64,000 nucleotides of DNA from Glebionis coronaria (taxonomy: Eukaryota; Streptophyta; Magnoliopsida; Asterales; Asteraceae): positions 120,890,340 to 120,954,339 of the forward strand of contig CM046875.1 of the NCBI GenBank assembly GCA_025667525.1. Reading direction: 5' to 3'. Below are positions 43,321-55,189 of the stretch, one piece after another. Numbering within the stretch: the stretch's first letter is position 1; every line of letters starts with the position of its first letter. The notes under the pieces are model-generated. The model saw only the letters and a program-made list of their open reading frames with translations, ran no database searches and was not told the origin of the DNA. Both the position numbers and the translations under genes were made by a program.

Positions 43321-46300
43321 ACCTTACTTCACCAAAATTGAACACTTAGTTTTTTAGGTAGTTTGTAGTTCTTCATTTTCTCTCTAGTTTTAGAGAGAGA
43401 AATTTCTAAACTTTCTCTCACTAGATTTCATCTTTTTCTATTTCAAGATCAAAACTTTGTATTATTTTTCATTAATCAAGTTCAAGTTTTAAGCTTTTAA
43501 TCTTTAATCTCATCCTTCCTTTCTTTGATTTTTATTGATTTTGGTACAAATCTCGTATGATCCGTGTTGTTCATCAATGATTTTGTGCTTAAAAAGTTAA
43601 TCTTTTTATGTTTCTTAAGTTTCTACACAAATAAGCTTTGAGATCCTTGTGCTTATTGGCTTATTTGTTTGTTTAGCTTATTTACTTTTTAAAGTTTTTA
43701 TGAAAAGTTCATCTTTTTATTGATTCGATTTAAAAGTTGTTTATTTTAAGTTTAGATAAGTTGTTTTTAGTGCTTATTTGATCAGCTTAATATTGGATTC
43801 GAGCTAGCTTGGTGATTGGCTTATTCATAGCTTATTGCTTGCTTTTATTTCGGATCAAAAAGGGATATCGGAAAGGGTTATAAACCCCTTTCCGATTGGT
43901 TCTTTCCGACCAAGAAGCACCCCTTATTCCGATCTACAGATCGGAAAAGGTTTTTACCACATTCCTATTGTCTTTTTCGATTTATATATTCCGATCAGTT
44001 CACTTATTGATATTCCGATTGCCTCTCTTGGTCCTTTATTCCGATTGCTATCATTTCCAATACATTCCGATCTGGGTCTTTTGGTGATATTCCGATTTGA
44101 GTTGTTTTGCTATATTCCGTTCTTACTTTCTTTTAGTATTTTCCGACTAAGTTCATATTTTATCAAAGTTTTCCAAGAGTTAGTTTTTATTGAGTGTCCA
44201 TTTATTTTTCTAGTATAATATTTAAGTTTTCAAACATTTATTTTTAAACTCGTCTTTTTACTTTAATCATTTAAAGCTTTAAGTTTACTCTTCGACACTT
44301 AATTACTTGTCATTAGTTTAAAATAGATAAACAAACCAACAACTTTTTATTAACCAAGAACAAATCATTCCACTTAGAGCCGAGATCAATTCGAGGAGAT
44401 TCCGAGAACTTTAAATCAAGAACCCAAGCAAAACCAGAGTATCAAATGGCGCCGCTGCCGGGGACATTTGAAGAAGAAAAAAATAAGAAAAAGAAGAAAA
44501 AGAAAAAGAAGAAAAAGAAAAAGAAGAAAAAGAAGCGTAAACAAAGCCCAATCACAAGCCCACCACCACAAGACACGCCTATATAAAGGACCTTACTTCA
44601 CCAAAATTGAACACTTAAGAAGAAAGAAGAAAAAGAAGCCCAAACCAAAGCCCAATCACAAGCCCACCACCACAAGACACGCCTATATAAAGGACCTTAC
44701 TTCACCAAAATTGAACACTTAGTTTTTTAGGTAGTTTGTAGTTCTTCATTTTCTCTCTAGTTTTAGAGAGAGAAATTTCTAAACTTTCTCTCACTAGATT
44801 TCATCTTTTTCTATTTCAAGATCAAAACTTTGTATTATTTTTCATTAATCAAGTTCAAGTTTTAAGCTTTTAATCTTTAATCTCATCCTTCCTTTCTTTG
44901 ATTTTTATTGATTTTGGTACAAATCTCGTATGATCCGTGTTGTTCATCAATGATTTTGTGCTTAAAAAGTTAATCTTTTTATGTTTCTTAAGTTTCTACA
45001 CAAATAAGCTTTGAGATCCTTGTGCTTATTGGCTTATTTGTTTGTTTAGCTTATTTACTTTTTAAAGTTTTTATGAAAAGTTCATCTTTTTATTGATTCG
45101 ATTTAAAAGTTGTTTATTTTAAGTTTAGATAAGTTGTTTTTAGTGCTTATTTGATCAGCTTAATATTGGATTCGAGCTAGCTTGGTGATTGGCTTATTCA
45201 TAGCTTATTGCTTGCTTTTATTTCGGATCAAAAAGGGATATCGGAAAGGGTTATAAACCCCTTTCCGATTGGTTCTTTCCGACCAAGAAGCACCCCTTAT
45301 TCCGATCTACAGATCGGAAAAGGTTTTTACCACATTCCTATTGTCTTTTTCGATTTATATATTCCGATCAGTTCACTTATTGATATTCCGATTGCCTCTC
45401 TTGGTCCTTTATTCCGATTGCTATCATTTCCAATACATTCCGATCTGGGTCTTTTGGTGATATTCCGATTTGAGTTGTTTTGCTATATTCCGTTCTTACT
45501 TTCTTTTAGTATTTTCCGACTAAGTTCATATTTTATCAAAGTTTTCCAAGAGTTAGTTTTTATTGAGTGTCCATTTATTTTTCTAGTATAATATTTAAGT
45601 TTTCAAACATTCATTTTTAAACTCGTCTTTTTACTTTAATCATTTAAAGCTTTAAGTTTACTCTTCGACACTTAATTACTTGTCATTAGTTTAAAATAGA
45701 TAAACAAACCAACAACTTTTTATTAACCAAGAACAAATCATTCCACTTAGAGCCGAGATCAATTCGAGGAGATTCCGAGAACTTTAAATCAAGAACCCAA
45801 GCAAAACCAGAGTATCAAATGGCGCCGCTGCCGGGGACATTTGAAGAAGAAAAAAATAAGAAAAAGAAGAAAAAGAAAAAGAAGAAAAAGAAAAAGAAGA
45901 AAAAGAAGCGTAAACAAAGCCCAATCACAAGCCCACCACCACAAGACACGCCTATATAAAGGACCTTACTTCACCAAAATTGAACACTTAAGAAGAAAGA
46001 AGAAAAAGAAGCCCAAACCAAAGCCCAATCACAAGCCCACCACCACAAGACACGCCTATATAAAGGACCTTACTTCACCAAAATTGAACACTTAGTTTTT
46101 TAGGTAGTTTGTAGTTCTTCATTTTCTCTCTAGTTTTAGAGAGAGAAATTTCTAAACTTTCTCTCACTAGATTTCATCTTTTTCTATTTCAAGATCAAAA
46201 CTTTGTATTATTTTTCATTAATCAAGTTCAAGTTTTAAGCTTTTAATCTTTAATCTCATCCTTCCTTTCTTTGATTTTTATTGATTTTGGTACAAATCTC

Positions 46301-48055
46301 GTATGATCCGTGTTGTTCATCAATGATTTTGTGCTTAAAAAGTTAATCTTTTTATGTTTCTTAAGTTTCTACACAAATAAGCTTTGAGATCCTTGTGCTT
46401 ATTGGCTTATTTGTTTGTTTAGCTTATTTACTTTTTAAAGTTTTTATGAAAAGTTCATCTTTTTATTGATTCGATTTAAAAGTTGTTTATTTTAAGTTTA
46501 GATAAGTTGTTTTTAGTGCTTATTTGATCAGCTTAATATTGGATTCGAGCTAGCTTGGTGATTGGCTTATTCATAGCTTATTGCTTGCTTTTATTTCGGA
46601 TCAAAAAGGGATATCGGAAAGGGTTATAAACCCCTTTCCGATTGGTTCTTTCCGACCAAGAAGCACCCCTTATTCCGATCTACAGATCGGAAAAGGTTTT
46701 TACCACATTCCTATTGTCTTTTTCGATTTATATATTCCGATCAGTTCACTTATTGATATTCCGATTGCCTCTCTTGGTCCTTTATTCCGATTGCTATCAT
46801 TTCCAATACATTCCGATCTGGGTCTTTTGGTGATATTCCGATTTGAGTTGTTTTGCTATATTCCGTTCTTACTTTCTTTTAGTATTTTCCGACTAAGTTC
46901 ATATTTTATCAAAGTTTTCCAAGAGTTAGTTTTTATTGAGTGTCCATTTATTTTTCTAGTATAATATTTAAGTTTTCAAACATTTATTTTTAAACTCGTC
47001 TTTTTACTTTAATCATTTAAAGCTTTAAGTTTACTCTTCGACACTTAATTACTTGTCATTAGTTTAAAATAGATAAACAAACCAACAACTTTTTATTAAC
47101 CAAGAACAAATCATTCCACTTAGAGCCGAGATCAATTCGAGGAGATTCCGAGAACTTTAAATCAAGAACCCAAGCAAAACCAGAGTATCAAATGGCGCCG
47201 CTGCCGGGGACATTTGAAGAAGAAAAAATAAGAAAAAGAAGAAAAAGAAAAAGAAGAAAAAGAAAAAGAAGAAAAAGAAGAAAAAGAAGCGTAAACCAAA
47301 GCCCAATCACAAGCCCACCACCACAAGACACGCCTATATAAAGGACCTTACTTCACCAAAATTGAACACTTAAGAAGAAAGAAGAAAAAGAAGCCCAAAC
47401 CAAAGCCCAATCACAAGCCCACCACCACAAGACACGCCTATATAAAGGACCTTACTTCACCAAAATTGAACACTTAGTTTTTTAGGTAGTTTGTAGTTCT
47501 TCATTTTCTCTCTAGTTTTAGAGAGAGAAAGTTCTAAACTTTCTCTCACTAGATTTCATCTTTTTCTATTTCAAGATCAAAACTTTGTATTATTTTTCAT
47601 TAATCATGTTCAAGTTTTAAGCTTTTAATCTTTAATCTCATCCTTCCTTTCTTTGATTTTTATTGATTTTGGTACAAATCTCGTATGATCCGTGTTGTTC
47701 ATCAATGATTTTGTGCTTAAAAGTTAATCTTTTTATGTTTCTTAAGTTTCTACACAAATAAGCTTTGAGATCCTTGTGCTTATTGGCTTATTTGTTTGTT
47801 TAGCTTATTTACTTTTTAAAGTTTTTATGAAAAGTTCATCTTTTTATTGATTCGATTTAAAAGTTGTTTATTTTAAGTTTAGATAAGTTGTTTTTAGTGC
47901 TTATTTGATCAGCTTAATATTGGATTCGATCTAGCTTGGTGATTGGCTTATTCATAGCTTATTGCTTGCTTTTATTTCGGATCAAAAAGGGATATCGGAA
48001 ACGGTTATAAACCCCTTTCCGATTGGTTCTTTCCGACCAAGCAGCACCCCTTATT

Positions 48056-48300
48056 CCGATCTACAGATCAGAAAAGGGTTTTACCACATTCCGATTGCAG
48101 CAAGTTTTCAAGATTCCGATTTCTGCCTGTTTTCAAGTATTCCGATTGGTGTTGTTTTGGCATATTCCGATTGGAACCTTTATTGCACATATTCCGATTG
48201 TCTTTGTTTTAGATTATTCCGATTGGGGTCATTTCCCACATTCCGACTGGCACCTTTTCTAATATTCCGATTGTCTTTTCCGATTTATATATTCCGATCA
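48056..48300 (+). repeat. TTCCGATTG minisatellite in the last LTR copy
   Basis: Units of ~24-27 bp each start with TTCCGATTG and differ in the rest (for example TTCCGATTGGTGTTGTTTTG, TTCCGATTGGAACCTTTATT, TTCCGATTGGGGTCATTTCC). The same long form is in the 3' LTR (56267-56515). The first LTR and the first three tandem units carry a version ~180 bp shorter. Confidence 0.85.
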
Positions 48301-48749
48301 GTTCACTTCTTGATATTCCTATTGCCTCTCTTGGTCCTTTATTCCGATTGCTATCATTTCCAATACATTCCGATCTGGGTCTTTTGGTGATATTCCGATT
48401 TGAGTTGTTTTGCTATATTCCGTTCTTACTTTCTTTTAGTATTTTCCGACTAAGTTCATATTTTATCAAAGTTTTCCAAGAGTTAGTTTTTATTAAGTGT
48501 GCATTTATTTTTCTAGTATAATATTTAAGTTTTCAAACATTTATTTTTAAACTCGTCTTCTTACTTTAATCATTTAAAGCTTTAAGTTTACTCTTCGACA
48601 CTTAATTACTTGTCATTAGTTTAAAATAGATAAACAAACCAACAACTTTTTATTAACCAAGAACAAATCATTCCACTTAGAGCCGAGATCAATTCGAGGA
48701 GATTCCGAGAACTTTAAATCAAGAACCCAAGCAAAACCAGAGTATCAAA

Positions 48750-48824
48750 TGGCGCCGCTGCCGGGGATCGAACCCGGGTCACCCGCGTGACATGCGGGAA
48801 TACTTACCACTATACTACAACGAC
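48750..48824 (-). tRNA. Complete tRNA-Asp(GUC) sequence with CCA at the Athila PBS (retrotransposon-derived)
   Basis: On the minus strand 48824-48753 is a full 72-nt cloverleaf: acceptor GTCGTTG pairing with CAGCGGC (two G-U pairs), D arm TAGTATAGTGGTAAGT, anticodon stem CCCGC/GCGGG with loop ATGTCAC (anticodon GTC, Asp), T arm with GTTCGAT, discriminator G, then CCA at 48752-48750. Plant nuclear tRNA genes do not encode CCA, so this copy came from a mature tRNA. It stands exactly at the PBS, where the other four copies have only the first 18 nt. The best explanation is copying of the whole primer tRNA during plus-strand strong-stop synthesis. A- and B-box sequences are preserved, but the minus-strand downstream sequence offers only TTT, so it is unlikely to be a good Pol III gene. 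Confidence 0.85.
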
Positions 48825-49237
48825 ATCCACCTCAAAGAAACAACCAAGTTTACCAGCAACCTGCTTATCAACCACCCGCATACAATGCTCCTCCCAACCA
48901 ACCCACCGCTTTACACCAAGAAGTGGAAACCTACATGAGGACTAACTATGTGATCGTGGAAAATCTTCAACAGGAAGTGCGCAACTTGAAAGCAGACCTG
49001 ATGAAACAAGGGAACGATCTGAGAGCTTATATTAGAAACACTATGGATAGTCAAACAAATGACTTAAGAAACATGATGGCTAGTTTTTTCCACGGTAATC
49101 AACCCTCTTCTTCGGGCACTCTTCCGAGTAACACCGTTGCGAATCCAAGAGGGGGAGATGAAAGCAATCACCACTCGCAGTGGCAAAGGTACCAAGGAAA
49201 CCGAGCTTCCTATACCTCCACCGGTGGTTGTGACTAA
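48825..49237 (+). pseudogene. Athila gag, C-terminal fragment (N-terminal part deleted, one frameshift)
   Basis: The frame runs directly from the tRNA-derived sequence: NNQVYQQPAYQPPAYNAPP, then a helical segment ([32 protein letters not shown]) and NTVANPRG. Intact Athila gags have several hundred more residues upstream, including the capsid domain, so these and the normal leader are missing. At 49150-49155 a run of five G, where four would keep frame, shifts gag relative to pol. Athila gag and pol normally form one ORF. Confidence 0.8.
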
Positions 49238-52200
49238 GGAGAACGATTCACCTGCTCCTATTCCTCATCCTTCTCCTTCCCCAATTTCTCTACCTCTTAC
49301 TTCTACCCCTCCTCCACCCAAGGATGTGAGTGATCCTATTCTCCCAAAACCTTCTTCTTCTTCCGATATACCTTATCCATCAAGGTTGAGGAAAGAGAAG
49401 CTCAAAAGCAAGGACGATATTCAGGTTTCGAACTTTCTTAAAATGTTCAAACAATTGAATTTTAACATCTCCTTCGCTGAGGCTCTCGCTCACATGCCTA
49501 AGTACGCAAAAATGTTCAAAGATCTTCTTAGCGACAAGGAGAAGCTTCTTGATATTGCTAACACCCAACTTAATGAGAATTGCTCTGCAGTGCTCTTAAG
49601 GAAATTGCCAACCAAGCTTGGTGATCCGGGTCGTTTCTTAATCCCTTATAACTTCCCGGGAGTAGAGAATTGCATGGCCCTAGCCGATCTAGGTGCCAGT
49701 ATTAATTTAATGCCTCTAAGCGTTTGGAAGCAATTATCTCTCCCTGAGCTAGTCCCCACCAAAATGACTTTGGAATTAGCTAACCGTACGGTTGCTTATT
49801 TAGTGGGAATAGCCGAAGACGTCTTTGTAGGAGTCGACAAATTCACCTTTCCTGCCGATTTCGTCGTAGTCGACTACGAGATGGACCCTCGTGTGCCATT
49901 AATTGTTGGTCGTCCATTCCTGAGGACCGGTCGCACTCTCATCGATGTTGAAGCTGGTGAGCTTATCATGAGAGTGGGTGACGATAAAATCGTCTTCAAC
50001 ATGGGAAAGTTGTCTAAACAACCTTATTCATACGAGAGTGTTAATTGTATTGACGTTCTTGATGAGGCTTGTGAAGAACACTTCAAAGATGCTTGTAAAA
50101 GTATTCCTACTTCTCTTTCCAATGTTGAGACCGTTTCCTCTATTGATTCATCACTGTCTCTATTTGGAGACAGTGATTTCTTTTGGAAAGATCTTGAAAC
50201 CACCATGGGAGATGTGAACTTAACTAATGACGAGTCTCCCACCGATTTGGTTGACGACATGAGTTTCTTTGAAAACCTTCTCAAAGAAGACAATCTTTCT
50301 CCACCATCTCCCATGGTTATTGCTATCGATGCTCCGACTTTGAAAACGCCTCCCATCGAAAATCCTCCGGATTTAGAACTTAAGGAGTTACCGCCCCATC
50401 TCGAGTACGTGTTCCTTGAAGAAAACAAGAAGGCACCTGTCATCATCGCGAAGGACTTGAAAGAAGAAGAGAAATCTCGCCTCATCGCCGTGCTTAAAGA
50501 TCATAAGAAGGCAATTGCTTGGAAAATTTCCGATATCCTCGGAATTGATCCGAACTTTTGTACTCACAAAATTCTCATGGAAGATGACTTTAAACCCGCA
50601 ATCCAGAGCCATATAAGGGTTAATCCAAAAATTCATGACGTCATCAAACAAGAGGTTATCAAACTTCTAGATGCCGGCTTGATCTACCCCATTTCGGATT
50701 CGCCGTGGGTAAGTCCCGTCCATTGTGTGCCCAAGAAGGGCGGAATAACCGTTGTTTCCAATGAACACAACGACTTGATTCCCACTCGTCTCGTTACTGG
50801 ATGGAGAGTTTGTATTGATTATCGCAAGCACAATGATGCCACGAGAAAAGACCACTTTCCTCTTCCCTTCATGGATCAAATGCTCGAGCGTCTAGCTGGT
50901 AATGACTATTACTGCTTTTTAGACGGTTTCTCCGGGTATTTTCAAATTCCCATCGATCCCAAGGACCAAGAAAAGGCAACATTCACTTGTCCCTATGGAA
51001 CATTTGCTTACAAACGCATGCCTTTTGGTTTATGTAATGCTCCTGGGACATTCCAAAGGTGTATGATGGCTATATTCCATGACATGGTGGAAGACACTAT
51101 GGAAGTATTCATGGATGATTTCTCGGTTTATGGCGATTCTTTCTCTGCTTGCCTTGCCAATTTAAAACGTATGCTTAAGCGGTGTGAAGACACTCGCCTT
51201 GTTCTTAATTCGGAAAAATGCCATTTCATGGTAAAAGAGGGCATCGTGCTAGGACACAAAATTTCCAAAGCCGGTCTCGAAGTAGACCGTGCTAAAGTCG
51301 ATGTTATCGCTAAGTTGCCTCCACCTTCAACAATGAAGGGTGTGAGAAGTTTCCTTGGTCATGCGGGCTTTTACCGTCGATTCATCAAAGATTTTTCTCA
51401 AATCGCTCGCCCGATGACCCACCTCTTAGAAAAAGATACTCCTTTTATCTTTTCCAAAGAGTGTCTTGAAGCCTTCAACTCGCTTAAAGATAAGCTAACT
51501 AAGGCGCCCGTCTTGGTTACCCCTAATTGGGAGCTGCCTTTCGAGTTGATGTGCGATGCTAGTGACTTTGCTATTAGAGCGGTTTTGGGCCAACGCGTGA
51601 ATAAACACTTCCAACCAATCCATTACGCTAGCAAGACAATGACTGGGGCTCAATTGCATTACACGACAACCGAAAAAGAGCTTTTAGCTGTTGTCTATGC
51701 CTTTGAAAAGTTTCGCCCCTATCTTGTCCTTTCCACAACAATCGTTTACACCGATCATTCCGCGCTGAAGTACTTGTTGACAAAGCAAGATTCCAAACCA
51801 AGACTTCTTCGCTGGGTTTTGCTACTCCAAGAATTTAAAATCGAAATTCGCGATAAAAAAGGAGCTGAAAACCTAGCCGCGGATCATCTCAGTAGACTTG
51901 AGGATCCTTACCAGGGGGATCATCCGAACAAAGAAATCAATGATTCTTTTCCCTTGGAGACCTTAATGTCTATCAACTCGACTGCTGATGACACCCCGTG
52001 GTTTGCGGACATTGCAAAATACTTGGCGGGTGGAATTCTCGTTGACGGGTTAACATCCCAGAAAAAGAAGAAGTTCTTTAACGACATTAAGACTTACTTT
52101 TGGGATGACCCGTATCTATTCAAACAATGTGCTGACTTGATTATTCGTCGATGTGTTGATGGACCGGCAGCTTTAGAAATCCTTGACGCTTGCCACAAAG

Positions 52201-53282
52201 GACCCACCGGTGGTCACTTTGGTCCCAACTACACCGCCAAAAGAGTGTTTGACTCGGGATTTTATTGGCCCACCATCTATCGTGATGATCACGAGATGGT
52301 TAAACGTTGTGATGCTTGCCAAAAAAAAGGCAAGATCACTCATAAAGATGAGATGCCTCAAAATTTCATCCAAGAATGTGAAATCTTTGATGTTTGGGGT
52401 ATCGACTTTATGGGGCCATTCCCTTCATCTAAAGGAAACAAATACATCCTTGTAGCCGTTGACTACGTTTCAAAGTGGGTTGAAGCCAAAGATTTACCTA
52501 CTAATGATGCAAGGGTGGTTTGTAACTTTTTGAAATCGCTGTTCGCTAGATTCGGCGTTCCTCGTGCTATTATCAGTGACCGCGTGACTCATTTTTGCAA
52601 CGATCAATTTGCAAGAGTCATGGCTAAGTATGGTGTCAATCACCGTCTTTCCACCGCCTTTCATCCCCAAACCAATGGGCAAGCCGAGATATCCAACCGT
52701 GGATTGAAGCGAATTTTGGAGCGTACTGTGGGAGAGCATCGTGCCGCGTGGGCCGATAAGTTAGATGATGCTCTGTGGGCTTTCCGTACTGCTTATAAGA
52801 CCCTGATCGGTTGTACACCTTATCGTCTTGTGTACGGGAAAGCATGCCACCTTCCCATCGAGCTGGAACATAAGGCGCACTGGGCCTTGAAGTGGGCTAA
52901 CCTCGACATCAACAAAGCCGGTGATCATCGCAAGATTCAACTCAACAAGCTCAACGAACTGAGGAATGAAGCTTATGAGAACTCGCTGATCTACAAGGAG
53001 AAGACGAAGATCCTTCATGACACAAAAATCAAGAACCGAGAGTTCCATGTTGGTGATCAAGTCTTACTTTTTAACTCTCGGTTGAAGATCTTCTCTGGCA
53101 AGTTGAAGAGCCACTGGTCTGGTCCATTCACCGTCGCCAAAGTCTTTCCATATGGGACCATTGAGATTTCTCAGCCAAATGGGCCCAATTTCAAGGTGAA
53201 TGGCCAGCGTCTGAAGCTGTACTTTGGTGAGGACATCTCTCAGGAGATGATTACATCCCTCACCACGTTCCCCATGAACTAA
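49137..53282 (+). CDS. pol: Athila pol polyprotein: protease, RT, RNase H, integrase (1381 codons, intact)
   Basis: The polyprotein would replicate and integrate the element in virus-like particles. Domains in order: retropepsin-like protease with ADLGAS at ~residues 183-188 and the flap-side GRPFLRT; RT with [12 protein letters not shown] (~556), [13 protein letters not shown] and the catalytic FMDD at 658-661; RNase H starting CDASDF (~806) with [15 protein letters not shown] and TDHSALKYL; integrase with an HHCC zinc finger ([10 protein letters not shown] to CDACQKKG, ~1020-1065) and catalytic D1090, D1148 and E1184 (58- and 35-residue spacing of the DDE triad). The C-terminal module contains [20 protein letters not shown] (~1302). 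Unusual substitutions are R for G in 'AIRAVLGQR' and V for G in 'SDRVTHF'. The start used is only the first ATG after the gag frameshift; in the family pol is fused to gag. Confidence 0.93.
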   Translation: MRIQEGEMKAITTRSGKGTKETELPIPPPVVVTKENDSPAPIPHPSPSPISLPLTSTPPPPKDVSDPILPKPSSSSDIPYPSRLRKEKLKSKDDIQVSNFLKMFKQLNFNISFAEALAHMPKYAKMFKDLLSDKEKLLDIANTQLNENCSAVLLRKLPTKLGDPGRFLIPYNFPGVENCMALADLGASINLMPLSVWKQLSLPELVPTKMTLELANRTVAYLVGIAEDVFVGVDKFTFPADFVVVDYEMDPRVPLIVGRPFLRTGRTLIDVEAGELIMRVGDDKIVFNMGKLSKQPYSYESVNCIDVLDEACEEHFKDACKSIPTSLSNVETVSSIDSSLSLFGDSDFFWKDLETTMGDVNLTNDESPTDLVDDMSFFENLLKEDNLSPPSPMVIAIDAPTLKTPPIENPPDLELKELPPHLEYVFLEENKKAPVIIAKDLKEEEKSRLIAVLKDHKKAIAWKISDILGIDPNFCTHKILMEDDFKPAIQSHIRVNPKIHDVIKQEVIKLLDAGLIYPISDSPWVSPVHCVPKKGGITVVSNEHNDLIPTRLVTGWRVCIDYRKHNDATRKDHFPLPFMDQMLERLAGNDYYCFLDGFSGYFQIPIDPKDQEKATFTCPYGTFAYKRMPFGLCNAPGTFQRCMMAIFHDMVEDTMEVFMDDFSVYGDSFSACLANLKRMLKRCEDTRLVLNSEKCHFMVKEGIVLGHKISKAGLEVDRAKVDVIAKLPPPSTMKGVRSFLGHAGFYRRFIKDFSQIARPMTHLLEKDTPFIFSKECLEAFNSLKDKLTKAPVLVTPNWELPFELMCDASDFAIRAVLGQRVNKHFQPIHYASKTMTGAQLHYTTTEKELLAVVYAFEKFRPYLVLSTTIVYTDHSALKYLLTKQDSKPRLLRWVLLLQEFKIEIRDKKGAENLAADHLSRLEDPYQGDHPNKEINDSFPLETLMSINSTADDTPWFADIAKYLAGGILVDGLTSQKKKKFFNDIKTYFWDDPYLFKQCADLIIRRCVDGPAALEILDACHKGPTGGHFGPNYTAKRVFDSGFYWPTIYRDDHEMVKRCDACQKKGKITHKDEMPQNFIQECEIFDVWGIDFMGPFPSSKGNKYILVAVDYVSKWVEAKDLPTNDARVVCNFLKSLFARFGVPRAIISDRVTHFCNDQFARVMAKYGVNHRLSTAFHPQTNGQAEISNRGLKRILERTVGEHRAAWADKLDDALWAFRTAYKTLIGCTPYRLVYGKACHLPIELEHKAHWALKWANLDINKAGDHRKIQLNKLNELRNEAYENSLIYKEKTKILHDTKIKNREFHVGDQVLLFNSRLKIFSGKLKSHWSGPFTVAKVFPYGTIEISQPNGPNFKVNGQRLKLYFGEDISQEMITSLTTFPMN

Positions 53283-55189
53283 TTTTGGGTCGAGTCAGGC
53301 TCGTGACTCGGTTATCAAAAACAAGCGCTCCTCGGGAGGCAACCCGAGTATCTATCCTTTTATGTTTTTACCTCCTAAGTGTAGGGGGGCCTGTATAGGT
53401 GTTTGTTTTTGTGTGGTGATGTGATTACAGGGATGAATGCACTCTTGGAACCTTTGACGAACCGTGCTCCCGTGATATCCGAAATCCGGTTCTATCTCTC
53501 AACTATCGTGATTCAATTTTCTTCATACTCACATTTGAAATTGATCACTTTAGTCGTCTCTTCCTTAACTTGCGTTAACCAACGTGCACAATGTCATAAG
53601 TGTAGGGGAGACTTTTCCCACATGCTTAAACATTGAGGACAATGTTTATCTTAAGTGTAGGGGGACTTCTATCGAAGTTTTAAGTGGACTTTTCCATGAA
53701 AATACCTTCATTTAACCGGAAAATCATCTTTTTCGACATTTTTCAAATTTTTAATTAACTTTGGCCATTTAGTCGCAATCTTTAAATTTTTATCGTTGCT
53801 TTCATAAGTATATATCCCGCAATAAAGTCAAAAATATTAATAAAGTGGTGTAGCTAGTTTAGAAGTCTTTGACATATTAGGCCCGTTGCGATTATTTTGA
53901 CTCAACCCGAATAGACTTATTCAAGTTTATTCTAGCTAGTATCCTTAACCATGTAGACCTTAATTGGTTTATTAGGCTAAGCATTCACGAGTCTCATTAC
54001 TTGAGATTTTAAATTGTGGAGAACGAGAGATGATAGAGTCAATTATAAGTCGGTATTCTTGCACAAGCTCACTTGGTGTAATTATTTGCCTATTCTCCCA
54101 TCACTTGCTAATAATTTATTTGCAATAAGTAAGGTCGTACGATTTGAAAAGTTACTTAGCTTCTAGCCCAAGATCGTTTAAAAGTTGCTCGGTAATGATA
54201 AGAGTTCATAGCCAAGGCATAACTTATGAAGCGGGGTGCGAAGATTGGCGAGTCCGAAAAGGCCCTAACAAGGCACGAGGATTCAATTTTATTGCTGAAG
54301 ATCCAAATGTGATGTGAAAAGCATTATTCCCAAAATCAATATGAAGGATCAAGACTCACGACGAAAAGCAATCAACTCCCATAAAGATCATGGAGAAGTC
54401 TATCCGAAAAGACCCTAACAAGGTATGAGGATAAATAGATCCAAGTCCGAAAAGGAGGCGGATCGTTGTATCTCAAAATCCCAATTAGAGATTGAAGAAT
54501 AATCATGAAGTCGTGGTCAACAAAGCTGGAGTACCCCTCAAAAGTCTCCAAGTGAAGAAACTCTATAACGAAGAGAAGACCATTATCTCCAAAACGTCTC
54601 TCGAAGATATGAAGTATGAAGTACATGCCAAATATCGGCCCGAGAAAGGTCTCAAATCGCGAACCAAGTTATGCCAAGATATGAACTTTTTGATATCCCG
54701 AGAAGCAGTTTTAAGAGATTTTGTCCTTTGGCTAACTATTGATCAAATCGTCCTACTTTGCTTTCAGCCTAATAAACTATCGAAATAAGTCCAAAAATGC
54801 ATCTTCATGATCATTCTAAGACAAAAATAAAATATAAGAGATACACCTAGGAATAAGGGAGTTTAATCATATAATTAAGCCATGTGTGTAAGTGTTTGAA
54901 TTGCTAACTTATAATAACAATGATCTCGTTTTTAAGCTTAGTTTGGGGAACGTGAAACTTGAGGGTGATAAATCTTCGCAGCACCAAAGCCCTACTGTAA
55001 GTCCTTGATCTCTTTGCAAGTTATTTCCATCCTTTTGTTTACTTTAAGGTTTTAATTTCTCTTAGTACTTTCATTTTTGTTTAGTAGTAAATTAATAAGG
55101 CCAAGGTTGATTGATTATTAGAAAAGTGTAAATGTGCTTTGTCACTAAGCATTGCATGAGGGCATGGCAATGGTTAAGTGTAGGGGATT
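53283..55189 (+). other. Athila 3' non-coding region with repeated PPT-like motifs; no env ORF
   Basis: After the pol stop there is ~1.9 kb with no convincing ORF; the 98-codon frame at 54492 has no recognisable domain. TAAGTGTAGGGG occurs four times (about 53376, 53597, 53652 and 55175). The last copy, followed by ATT, directly abuts the 3' LTR and is the functional PPT by position. Some Athila elements carry an envelope-like ORF in this position. Confidence 0.75.
55175..55189 (+). other. Polypurine tract of the Athila element
   Basis: TAAGTGTAGGGGATT immediately precedes the TGATAGG start of the 3' LTR. Confidence 0.75.

Larger units (their letters stand above)
43072..48747 (+). repeat. 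Tandem array of four partial LTR/PBS units (1373, 1373, 1373, 1557 bp)
   Basis: Units start at the PBS sequences 43074, 44447, 45820 and 47193, and the array ends before the PBS at 48750. Each unit contains, in order: the PBS TGGCGCCGCTGCCGGGGA, a short leader (CATTTGAAGAAG), an (AAG)n-rich tract, a partial U3 with TATA, a second partial U3 with TATA 104 bp further on, and the rest of the LTR. The U3 part upstream of the AAGAAG tract (41474 to ~41870 in the full LTR) is absent. The first three units are almost identical (one visible difference near 45608), while the fourth has the long minisatellite. ORFs repeated in every unit are compositional and not genes. Confidence 0.93.

Noticed and set aside
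43095..43349. 84-aa lysine/arginine-rich ORF repeated at 44468 and 45841
   Set aside because: It arises from the (AAG)n tract and partial U3 copied in each tandem unit; composition is extreme and the frame crosses PBS and promoter sequence. Not a protein gene.
43072..48747. Satellite array or CRISPR-like repeat
   Set aside because: Units are long, contain LTR/PBS sequence, and lie inside a single retroelement bounded by a TSD; no spacer structure.
48750..48824. Functional nuclear tRNA-Asp gene
   Set aside because: It includes CCA, sits exactly at the PBS and is continuous with the 18-nt PBS match; it lacks a good Pol III terminator on the minus strand. Treated as primer-tRNA-derived.
54492..54788. 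98-aa ORF as an Athila envelope-like gene
   Set aside because: Too short, no signal peptide, membrane segment or recognisable similarity; not distinguishable from chance.
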